5,642 bases of DNA from a bacterium (GTDB taxonomy: Bacteria; Omnitrophota; Gorgyraeia; Gygaellales; UBA12090), in contig SCPY01000268.1 in assembly GCA_004299495.1 (NCBI GenBank), forward strand, positions 1-5,642, read 5' to 3'. Positions 1 to 5,209 of this stretch are shown piece after piece. The notes under the pieces are model-generated. The model saw only the letters and a list, made by a program, of their open reading frames with translations, searched no databases and had not been told where the DNA came from. The position numbers and the translations under genes are program-made. The first letter of the stretch is position 1. Each line of letters opens with the position of its first letter.

Positions 1-1086
1 GTTTTAATCGTCTATGCCACAGCCGGAGCGGGCCACAAAAAAGCCGCCCAGGCGCTTGAGAGCTATCTTCAAAATACCCGCCCGGAATTATCTTCAAAGG
101 CCATAGACATATTAGATTACACTCCGAAGTTCTTTAGGGCATTATATTCAGAAGGTTACACCTTTCTTATCAGCAGGCTTCCCTGGCTGTGGTTTATCCT
201 CTACCGCGTATCATACCTATTATCAAATAATCCCATTTTTGCCTGTATAGATTATATAACCAGCCAGCCCTTTATCCGCCTATTAAAGAGAGAGAAATAC
301 GACATCGTAATTTCAACGCATTTTCTGGTAAATAGCGCGATTTCCGTGTATAAAAATAAGAATCCCGAAATCAATTTACGTCTTATATCCATTATAACTG
401 ATTATAACCTGCACCCGATATGGATAAGCGAAGCCGTTAGCGCTTATATTACTTCTTGCGGCTATGTAAAGGATGAATTGATAAAAAGAGGGGTTGATGA
501 GGCAAAAATTAAAGATTTTGGCATACCCGCGCACCCAAAGTTTTACGCGAGCTTAGACAGAGGAGCTATTGCTTTGAAATTAGGGGTAGATCAGTCACGA
601 TTTACCGCCTTGATTATGACCGGAGCTTTTGGTATTGGCCCGATTGAGAAGATAGTGGAATCTCTGGCCGGCAAGATGCAGTTATTAGTGGTTTGCGGCA
701 GGAATAGGGGGCTTTATAGCCGGCTTTCGTCAGCAAATTTAAAAGGGGTTAAGGTGTATCCTCTTGTAGAAAATGTGGAGGAGTTGATGTCGGTTTCTGA
801 TGCCATCTTGACTAAGGCGGGCGGCTTAAGCATAACCGAGAGTTTAATCAAGGGCCTTCCGATGATTTTTTTCTCCAATATCCCTGGCCTTGAAACCGCC
901 AATGCCAGGGTAATCTCCGGATGCGGGGCAGGTTTTATTGCTGATGCAATAAGTGATATTAAGCGCGCCATACTCTCCTTAGAGAGCGACCGCTCTCTAT
1001 ATGAAAAAACCCGCCTTAACATAAATAAAATCAAGCACATAGATACTCTGGATAGGCTTTCTGAATTTTTGCTTGCCTTATCCTGA
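1..1086 (+). CDS. MGDG-synthase/UgtP-type glycosyltransferase (5' end cut by window edge)
   Basis: The reading frame is open from base 1 to the TGA at 1084-1086, giving 361 visible residues. Families of this kind run to about 370-390 residues, so only a few codons should be missing. The N-terminal motif TAGAGHKKAA (residues 7-16) is the glycine-rich start of MGDG-synthase-like enzymes (GT28 fold). The C-terminal half carries the UDP-sugar site: KAGGLSITESL (272-282, with Glu280) followed by GLPMIFF and PGLETANA. Enzymes of this family move a hexose from a UDP-sugar onto a membrane lipid such as diacylglycerol, acting at the inner face of the cytoplasmic membrane; MurG is a distant relative. 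Residues around 45-75 are rich in aromatic and hydrophobic residues, as expected for membrane contact. Family assignment is firm; acceptor and sugar are not visible. The Met codon at 346 is internal, because homologous sequence continues upstream of it. Confidence 0.9.
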   Translation, partial: VLIVYATAGAGHKKAAQALESYLQNTRPELSSKAIDILDYTPKFFRALYSEGYTFLISRLPWLWFILYRVSYLLSNNPIFACIDYITSQPFIRLLKREKYDIVISTHFLVNSAISVYKNKNPEINLRLISIITDYNLHPIWISEAVSAYITSCGYVKDELIKRGVDEAKIKDFGIPAHPKFYASLDRGAIALKLGVDQSRFTALIMTGAFGIGPIEKIVESLAGKMQLLVVCGRNRGLYSRLSSANLKGVKVYPLVENVEELMSVSDAILTKAGGLSITESLIKGLPMIFFSNIPGLETANARVISGCGAGFIADAISDIKRAILSLESDRSLYEKTRLNINKIKHIDTLDRLSEFLLALS

Positions 1087-1100
1087 AACCCTGCTATAGT
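1073..1100 (+). promoter_or_regulatory. Putative sigma-70 promoter with extended -10, giving a near-leaderless mRNA
   Basis: TTGCCT (1073-1078) stands 16 bases before TATAGT (1095-1100), and TGC immediately precedes the hexamer, making an extended -10 element. Initiation 6-7 bases downstream would fall at about 1106-1108, only a few bases before the ATG at 1110. No Shine-Dalgarno sequence is visible before that ATG, which fits a leaderless or nearly leaderless transcript. The -35 box lies inside the end of the preceding glycosyltransferase gene. This is motif reading only. Confidence 0.5.
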
Positions 1101-1109
1101 ATTACGTTA

Positions 1110-1442
1110 ATGGAATTCGGCATAAAGATATGCGGAGTTTGGCTGGGAATATTCGCGCGGATGATGATGCCTTTCCTGCGCAAGTCATATAAGGGCAAGC
1201 CGGCAAAATTCAATCTTAAATATCTGCGCATCACCTTCACCTCGCTTATCTTAAGCACAATCTTTACCATTCTTATCTTTCCAAAATTAGAAATATCACC
1301 CGATGAAATCCTTAATTTAGAATCCGGATTTAAGCTATTTAGCCTTGCTTTTGGTTTTGGTTTTGGATTTAACTCGCTTATTATTGAGTTCAGCCAGTGG
1401 TTTAAAAAGAATGAGCTGCAAAAAACCCAAGCTTCCAAATGA
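1110..1442 (+). CDS. Small membrane protein with two predicted transmembrane helices, unknown function
   Basis: This 110-residue protein is not one I recognise. Hydrophobic stretches at about residues 41-58 and 74-92 look like two membrane helices, joined by a short acidic loop (PKLEISPDEILNLES). The N-terminal 25 residues are also hydrophobic but broken by basic residues and may lie along the membrane. A basic segment (RKSYKGKPAKFNLKYLR, 24-40) precedes the first helix and a lysine-rich tail follows the second. By the positive-inside rule both ends would be cytoplasmic. The second helix contains FGFGFGF, encoded by three copies of TTTTGG. The ATG is the first usable start after the putative promoter and has no clear ribosome site. 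The 3' end overlaps the next gene by 32 bases, suggesting co-expression with the small domain protein and peptidase downstream. A membrane anchor or partner for them is a guess. Holin-like size and topology were considered but nothing else supports that. Confidence 0.65.
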   Translation: MEFGIKICGVWLGIFARMMMPFLRKSYKGKPAKFNLKYLRITFTSLILSTIFTILIFPKLEISPDEILNLESGFKLFSLAFGFGFGFNSLIIEFSQWFKKNELQKTQASK

Positions 1443-1680
1443 GCGGGATGTCTTAAGGGTAAAAGAAAAATACGAGAATCATCTGCTATCCCTGGCCAAT
1501 GTGGTTGGGGTGGGCATAGGGTATAAGACGATACAAAATGTAATCACAAACCGGCTCTGCATAAAAGTCTACGTAGAAAACAAGATCCCCCTGGTAAGGC
1601 TTGCCAAAGCGCAAAGGATCCCCGGAAAATTCAATAACGTAGAAACAGATGTAGAGGAAACAGGAAAGCTAAAGGCTTAA
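1411..1680 (+). CDS. Free-standing homologue of the N-terminal domain of the downstream trypsin-like peptidase
   Basis: The 89-residue product has a lysine-rich head, then a domain starting near residue 25 with ANVVGVGIGYK, RLCIKVYVENK, a RIP motif, and ending ETDVEETGKLKA. The same blocks in the same order form residues 22-87 of the next protein; by eye about half of the 65 aligned positions are identical. It stops exactly where that protein continues into its peptidase domain, so it is a complete domain without a catalytic part. No signal peptide or membrane helix is seen. ATG 1411 is chosen because it starts just before the domain; in-frame upstream codons would encode an unrelated hydrophobic stretch inside the membrane-protein gene. 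It overlaps that gene by 32 bases and ends four bases before the peptidase ATG, so the three are probably translationally coupled. A role as regulator, assembly partner or inhibitor of the peptidase is an inference. Confidence 0.75.
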   Translation: MSCKKPKLPNERDVLRVKEKYENHLLSLANVVGVGIGYKTIQNVITNRLCIKVYVENKIPLVRLAKAQRIPGKFNNVETDVEETGKLKA

Positions 1681-1684
1681 AACT

Positions 1685-2650
1685 ATGACGACAAAAAAGA
1701 ATACCATCGCGTTAATCGCTCAAGGATTAAAGAGTAATGAAGGCCGGCTTTTAGAAATAGCCAATGTCGTCGGCGTAGGCGCCGGAGAGAAAATAAAAGG
1801 AGGCCTTCCCCTCGGGCGTCTTTGCGTGAAGGTATATGTAGAGAAGAAATATCCGCAAGCCAAACTCTCCAGAAAAGATATCATCCCGCAGAGCATATCG
1901 GCAATAGAAACTGACGTAGAAGAGGTGGGCAAAATTGTGGCTTTAGGCTTTACCGGAAGATACAGGCCCGCCTTAGGCGGATCATCGATTGGCCACTATA
2001 AGATCACTGCCGGCACCTTTGGTTGTTTGGTAAAGAATAATGCTACCGGTAAAACTCTTATTTTGAGCAATAACCACGTTTTGGCGAACTCTAATAACGC
2101 GAAAATAGGAGATGCGATTTTACAGCCCGGGCCCTACGACGGAGGCAGGAAGAATAAAAATCTTATCGGTTATCTGGAGAGATGGCAGGAGATTAAGTTT
2201 AACAAAGAAGCAAACTTTGTTGATGCGGCCTTAGCCAGGCCAAAGGACGCCAAATCGGTACAGCCGCAGATTTTGGAAATCGGCATCCCGAAGGGAGCCG
2301 CGAAGGCAAAATTGGGAATGCTTATCCAGAAGTCAGGGCGCACCACCGGGCATACCATCGGAAAGATAAAAGACATCAGCGCCACCGTAAAGGTCAATTA
2401 TGATGACAGCGTAGCGATCTTCAGGAACCAAATACTCACCTCTAATATCTCTCAGGGCGGCGACTCTGGCTCATTGGTCCTGGATATGAAAGCCAAGGCT
2501 GTAGGGCTTCTCTTTGCCGGTTCCGAAGTAGTAACCATCGTAAATCCCATCTCGGAAGTCCTTAAAGCGCTGGATATTGACCTGTTTTATCCAAAACCCG
2601 CCAGCAGCTCTAAATTTCAGCCAAATAAGCTTGACAGGCTTCATAAATAG
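1685..2650 (+). CDS. Trypsin-like (S1-fold) serine peptidase with N-terminal VVGVGxG domain, Nal1-like
   Basis: The 321-residue protein has two parts. Residues about 22-87 form the small domain shared with the preceding gene (ANVVGVGAGEK, RLCVKVYVEKK, ETDVEEVGK). Residues about 110-300 look like a chymotrypsin-fold peptidase: GCLVKN and LSNNHVLANS with the candidate catalytic His131, FVDAALARP with Asp180, and SQGGDSGSLV with the nucleophile Ser261 and the oxyanion glycines, followed by VGLLFAG. The triad appears complete, so the enzyme is probably active. The domain order resembles bacterial Nal1-like trypsin-family proteins. No signal peptide is evident, so a cytoplasmic place is the simplest reading, odd for a secreted-protease fold; the two-helix protein upstream might tether it. 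The last 20 residues (from about PKPASSSK) look like a loose tail. AAAGG lies about nine bases before the ATG. The substrate is unknown. Confidence 0.85.
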   Translation: MTTKKNTIALIAQGLKSNEGRLLEIANVVGVGAGEKIKGGLPLGRLCVKVYVEKKYPQAKLSRKDIIPQSISAIETDVEEVGKIVALGFTGRYRPALGGSSIGHYKITAGTFGCLVKNNATGKTLILSNNHVLANSNNAKIGDAILQPGPYDGGRKNKNLIGYLERWQEIKFNKEANFVDAALARPKDAKSVQPQILEIGIPKGAAKAKLGMLIQKSGRTTGHTIGKIKDISATVKVNYDDSVAIFRNQILTSNISQGGDSGSLVLDMKAKAVGLLFAGSEVVTIVNPISEVLKALDIDLFYPKPASSSKFQPNKLDRLHK

Positions 2651-2655
2651 CTATA

Positions 2656-2676
2656 ACCCCTTATGTTACAAGGTGT
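2656..2676 (+). terminator. Weak hairpin after the peptidase gene, possible terminator
   Basis: ACCCCTT (2656-2662) can pair with AAGGTGT (2670-2676) with one mismatch and a seven-base loop, six bases after the peptidase stop codon. The downstream bases are T-rich but interrupted (TTGCTCTTAATTT). The stem is short, so this may be a modest terminator or chance. It lies ahead of the promoter at 2705. Confidence 0.25.
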
Positions 2677-2704
2677 TTGCTCTTAATTTCGCTCATAATA
2701 TTCC

Positions 2705-2733
2705 TTGATTTTATGGTCTTTGTGTGCTATTAT
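2705..2733 (+). promoter_or_regulatory. Putative sigma-70 promoter with extended -10 for the deacetylase operon
   Basis: TTGATT (2705-2710) is followed after 17 bases by TATTAT (2728-2733), with TGC directly before the hexamer as an extended -10. The expected start site, about 2740, is only three or four bases before the ATG at 2744, so the mRNA would be nearly leaderless; no Shine-Dalgarno sequence is present. The arrangement closely matches the putative promoter at 1073-1100. Confidence 0.6.
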
Positions 2734-2743
2734 CTGTCCTCAT

Positions 2744-3697
2744 ATGCATACAAAGGCCATAGTCACTATTGACACAGAGCCGGATAATCAGTGGGATCCG
2801 TATTTAAGGAAAAATCTTGCCTTCCGGAACATAGACGCAATAGATAAACTGCAAAGGATTTTTGACCGGTTTAGCCTAAAACCCACCTATTTTGTTTCTT
2901 ATTCCGTAGCTAATTGCCCGGCAGTAAGCCTGCTTAAGGATATAAAAAAATCCGCAAGGTGCGAGATAGGGGCGCACCTGCACGCATGGGAGACCCCACC
3001 GTTTCAGCCGGCTCTTAAAGGAGACGGTTCCTACCTGCACCAGTATTCATTTAAAATACAGGAAGAAAAATTTAAGAGCCTGGATTCTTTACTCTGCGAT
3101 ACTTTTAAGGATAAGCCGGTATCTTACAGAGGCGGCCGTTATTCCTTTGACGCAAATGCGGTTACCCTGCTTTCAAAATACGGATACTGTGTTGATTCGT
3201 CCGTTACTCCCGGGGTTTCCTGGGAGAAGGACGGAGGCATAAACTTTAAAGATGCGCGCAGGGACGATTACCTTCTTCAGCAGGAGGATAAATGGCTGCT
3301 TGAGGTGCCTGTCACAGTAAGGATAAGGACAAAATTTAGGAAAGTGTCTGATTTTTTTTATTTTAACTCTCCATCCTGGATGCACGCGCAGGGTTTTCTA
3401 AGAAGACTTGCCGGTTTTAGGATAATCTGGCTTGACCCTTCTTTTAATGAATATGAGGATATGAGGTTTATTTGCGATACCCTGCTTGCGCAAGGCTCAA
3501 GGTACCTTAATATAATGTTCCATTCATCCGTTATCATACCCGGCGGCAGCCCCTACACACCGGATCAAAAGAGCACGGACTTATTTTTTGAAAGGCTTGA
3601 AAGGCTCCTTGATTACCTCCTAAAGGAAAGGAAACTGGAGGGCCTTACCCTTAAAGAATATTCAGACTATAGACAGGCAGGCGATAATGCCGGCTGA
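2744..3697 (+). CDS. WalW-like polysaccharide deacetylase (NodB-fold)
   Basis: The 317-residue protein begins with the metal-site strand AIVTIDTEPDNQW (Asp10, Glu12), followed by EIGAHLHAWETPP (His78, His80), YRGGRYSFD (128-136), DSSVTPG and LNIMFHSSVI (His260). These correspond in order to the conserved blocks of NodB-type carbohydrate deacetylases. The GAHLHxWxTPP form is typical of the WalW-like branch seen in LPS and EPS loci. Such enzymes remove N- or O-acetyl groups from glycans with a bound divalent metal. No signal peptide is seen, suggesting action on a cytoplasmic, lipid-linked or nucleotide-sugar intermediate. ATG 2744 is preferred because the conserved strand begins five residues later; the upstream in-frame TTG at 2705 would lie in the putative -35 box and add a non-homologous stretch. 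The 3' end overlaps the GNAT gene by 11 bases. The acceptor glycan cannot be read from the sequence. Confidence 0.87.
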   Translation: MHTKAIVTIDTEPDNQWDPYLRKNLAFRNIDAIDKLQRIFDRFSLKPTYFVSYSVANCPAVSLLKDIKKSARCEIGAHLHAWETPPFQPALKGDGSYLHQYSFKIQEEKFKSLDSLLCDTFKDKPVSYRGGRYSFDANAVTLLSKYGYCVDSSVTPGVSWEKDGGINFKDARRDDYLLQQEDKWLLEVPVTVRIRTKFRKVSDFFYFNSPSWMHAQGFLRRLAGFRIIWLDPSFNEYEDMRFICDTLLAQGSRYLNIMFHSSVIIPGGSPYTPDQKSTDLFFERLERLLDYLLKERKLEGLTLKEYSDYRQAGDNAG

Positions 3698-4691
3698 CAT
3701 AATCAGGGCTTCGCGCAGCCAAAACAACATTAGGCTTTTTGAGGAATTGCAATCTTGCGGCCTGATTGATTATTCTTCCGGAGGCTACGCAAGGTGGCGC
3801 TGGCAGTATCTGGAAAACCCATTATCTAGCGGCGAGCCGGCTGAATGGATTTACAAGGTTGAGGGTAAAAATGCCGGACATCTCGGGGCAATACCGGTGC
3901 GGCTTAAGGCAGGTGGCAGGGAGCTGAATGCCGGATGGGCAGTGGACCTGGCAACGCTGCCTGAATACAGAAAAAAAGGAATAGGGATGGCCCTTGTTGA
4001 AGAGGCGTCAAAAAATTTTGATATTTTTTTAGCTGTCGGCCAGACCGATATGTCCTTCAATATGTTTAAGAAGGCAGGCTGGTCTTTTTTAGGCTCCCTG
4101 GATTATTATTTGCGCGTCAGCGATGCAGGCGTATTATTAAATCCTTTCTTTGCGGCTTTTAACTTTTTTAACAGGCCTAAGCCGGGCAGGGATATGTCGG
4201 TGCGCAGGATAGATGCGTTTGATGAAAATGCGGATATCCTCTGGAAGGAGATAGTGGCCGGTTACAAGGCAATAGTCAGGAGGGATAGCGTTTATCTTAA
4301 CTGGAGATACTGCCGTCAGCCGGATATTGAATATGTTAAATTTTGCGCCGAGCGCGGGGGAATGGTGCGCGGCTATATTATCCTTCGTTGTTTAAAGAAG
4401 GGCGGGCTGAAGCCGGAAGGTATTATTGTCGATATCATTGCCCTGCCACAGGAGAGGTTCGTCATTGAAACGCTTTTGAGCGCGGCATTGGAATATTTTA
4501 AAAAAGAAGGTTGCGCTTTAGTGCGCTGCCATTTTAGCGGCGCGGGTTTTAACAGTATCCTTAGGCGCTGCGGGTTTATCGCAAGGAAACCTTTTTTACG
4601 TTTCTCGATAAGCGCGCGCCGCGGCGTGCACGTTGAAGAAAACCTGGAGGACTGGTTCTTAAGCGCCGGAGATAGTGATATAAATAGGTAA
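3687..4691 (+). CDS. Two-lobed GNAT-family acyltransferase of polysaccharide loci
   Basis: The 334-residue product has an N-terminal GNAT lobe: YARWRWQYLENP (34-45), GHLGAIPVRLKAGGRELNAG (64-83), WAVDLATLPEYRKKGIGMAL (84-103) with the acetyl-CoA pyrophosphate-binding loop RKKGIG (95-100), and MFKKAGW (126-132). A second, more divergent lobe (about 170-310) includes YLNWRYCRQPDIEY (203-216), VRGYIILR and a final RCGFIARKPF resembling the GNAT end strand. Such proteins transfer an acyl group, usually acetyl from acetyl-CoA, to an amine; here an amino sugar or a glycan-linked amine is plausible. It starts inside the end of the deacetylase gene (ATGCCGGCTGA overlap, 3687-3697), so the two are co-translated. 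A deacetylase paired with an acyltransferase suggests swapping one acyl group for another on a surface sugar, but this is inference. The second lobe lacks an obvious CoA loop and may bind the acceptor. Confidence 0.8.
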   Translation: MPADIIRASRSQNNIRLFEELQSCGLIDYSSGGYARWRWQYLENPLSSGEPAEWIYKVEGKNAGHLGAIPVRLKAGGRELNAGWAVDLATLPEYRKKGIGMALVEEASKNFDIFLAVGQTDMSFNMFKKAGWSFLGSLDYYLRVSDAGVLLNPFFAAFNFFNRPKPGRDMSVRRIDAFDENADILWKEIVAGYKAIVRRDSVYLNWRYCRQPDIEYVKFCAERGGMVRGYIILRCLKKGGLKPEGIIVDIIALPQERFVIETLLSAALEYFKKEGCALVRCHFSGAGFNSILRRCGFIARKPFLRFSISARRGVHVEENLEDWFLSAGDSDINR

Positions 4692-4724
4692 CTTACGCCT
4701 CGCAGTGGAAATAGGCGTTTAAGT
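4691..4724 (+). repeat. Inverted repeat between the GNAT gene and the regulator promoter
   Basis: ACTTACGCCT (4691-4700) pairs with AGGCGTTTAAGT (4713-4724) as six uninterrupted base pairs (ACGCCT/AGGCGT), then a two-base TT bulge and four more pairs. The loop is 12 bases. It starts at the last base of the GNAT stop codon and ends five bases before the -35 box at 4730. There is no T-tract, so a simple intrinsic terminator is doubtful. It could be an operator for the regulator encoded just downstream. Confidence 0.4.
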
Positions 4725-4729
4725 ATTGC

Positions 4730-4757
4730 TTGACTTTGTGACAGGCGGCGTTAAGAT
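4730..4757 (+). promoter_or_regulatory. Putative sigma-70 promoter for the MarR_EPS regulator operon
   Basis: TTGACT (4730-4735, five of six consensus bases) and TAAGAT (4752-4757, four of six) are 16 bases apart. Initiation would be near 4763-4765, immediately before the Shine-Dalgarno AGAGGA. This rules against the upstream ATG at 4756, which lies inside the -10 box. Unlike the two upstream promoters it leaves room for a ribosome site. Confidence 0.45.
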
Positions 4758-4763
4758 GTGTTC

Positions 4764-4769
4764 AGAGGA
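4764..4769 (+). promoter_or_regulatory. Shine-Dalgarno sequence that sets the regulator start
   Basis: AGAGGA lies seven bases before ATG 4777, the best ribosome site in the window. It favours 4777 over the in-frame ATG at 4756, which has only a distant AGG. Confidence 0.6.
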
Positions 4770-4776
4770 TGAACAG

Positions 4777-5121
4777 ATGAACGGGAAAAATCAGGTTTTG
4801 GAATCGGAAGATGCGCTGCGCATAATAAAAGAGGTGGAGTCTGACCCCAAGATAACCCAGCGCTTGCTTGCCAGGAAGCTTGAGATAAGCCTGGGAAAGG
4901 TGAATTTTTTTCTCAATGCCCTGATAGATAAAGGCATAATAGAGGCGAAGAATTTCAAGAATTCCAAAAATAAGCTCGGGTATATGTACCTGCTTACTTC
5001 TGACGGTATAAGGATTAAGCTCAAGCTCATCCATAAATTCCTTGCCTGGAAGGAGTTGGAATACAGGAAGCTTGAGGATGAGATAAGCAGCTTAAAAAAA
5101 GAACGGTTGGTAGGGACATGA
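4777..5121 (+). CDS. EPS-associated MarR-family transcriptional regulator (MarR_EPS type)
   Basis: The 114-residue protein is a winged helix followed by a coiled coil. Residues about 11-24 form the first helix, ITQRLLARKLEIS (26-38) the scaffold helix, and SLGKVNFFLNALIDKG (38-53) the recognition helix. The wing is KNFKNSKNKLGYMYLLT (58-74), an almost diagnostic block for the MarR_EPS subfamily. Residues about 80-110, rich in Lys, Glu and Leu, should form the dimer-forming coiled coil. Members sit at the head of exopolysaccharide and nucleotide-sugar operons and are thought to control them. A promoter and an inverted repeat lie just upstream, so autoregulation is possible. The stop overlaps the ATG of the nucleotidyltransferase relic (ATGA, 5118-5121), the usual coupling signal. 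The start at 4777 follows from the AGAGGA site and from an in-frame ATG at 4756 lying inside the -10 box. No ligand site can be identified. Confidence 0.87.
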   Translation: MNGKNQVLESEDALRIIKEVESDPKITQRLLARKLEISLGKVNFFLNALIDKGIIEAKNFKNSKNKLGYMYLLTSDGIRIKLKLIHKFLAWKELEYRKLEDEISSLKKERLVGT

Positions 5122-5209
5122 AAGGAATACTGCTTGCCTGCGGCAAGGCGACAAGGCTTACCCGGCAGCAAAATGGGTGTGTAAACAGCTGCGCTTAAAT
5201 CCTTCATAC
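5118..5209 (+). pseudogene. Relic of an RmlA/RfbA-type sugar-1-phosphate nucleotidyltransferase (N-terminus only)
   Basis: The ATG overlapping the regulator stop opens MKGILLACGKATRL, which matches the family start MKGIILAGGxGTRL. Shifting by one base at 5159 continues with YPAAKWVCKQL, the expected YPxTKxVxKQL. Restoring a single T in CTTACCC (CTTTACCC) joins the two. Besides the frameshift, two glycines of the nucleotide-binding loop are replaced (Cys and Ala). Homology fades after KQL near 5191, and most of the roughly 290-residue enzyme is absent, since kdtA begins at 5210. As it stands the frame encodes 26 residues ending at TAA 5196-5198. Intact enzymes join a sugar-1-phosphate to dTTP or a related nucleotide to make an activated sugar for EPS or O-antigen. 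The stub cannot do this. It may still act as a leader peptide for kdtA. The match is by memory of the family motif, but the order and spacing are convincing. Confidence 0.78.

Noticed and set aside
346..1086. The glycosyltransferase read as a complete 246-residue gene beginning at ATG 346
   Set aside because: The same frame is open to base 1 and encodes the family's TAGAGHKKAA motif, so ATG 346 is internal and the gene is cut by the window edge.
1345..1410. An upstream ATG at 1345 as start of the solo-domain protein
   Set aside because: It would add a hydrophobic stretch that is just another frame of the membrane-protein gene and has no counterpart in the paralogous domain; ATG 1411 is better placed.
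714..1438. Minus-strand open frames opposite the glycosyltransferase and membrane-protein genes
   Set aside because: They show no family motif and lie opposite genes whose plus-strand products make sense; the same applies to the minus-strand frames further right.
2705..2743. TTG 2705 as start of the deacetylase, giving a hydrophobic N-terminus resembling a short signal
   Set aside because: It coincides with a TTGATT -35 box and a good extended -10 follows, and the conserved NodB-type strand starts right after Met at 2744.
2651..2743. A small RNA or riboswitch in the peptidase-deacetylase gap
   Set aside because: The gap is only 93 bases and is accounted for by a weak hairpin and a promoter; no conserved RNA fold is recognised.
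4726..4776. TTG 4726 or ATG 4756 as start of the regulator
   Set aside because: Both lie at or within the putative promoter, while ATG 4777 has AGAGGA seven bases upstream and the winged-helix domain begins soon after it.
5114..5209. A fused nucleotidyltransferase-kdtA protein, because the kdtA frame is open upstream to 5114
   Set aside because: There is no ATG in that stretch and no ribosome site before GTG 5177; the first part of the nucleotidyltransferase motif is in another frame.
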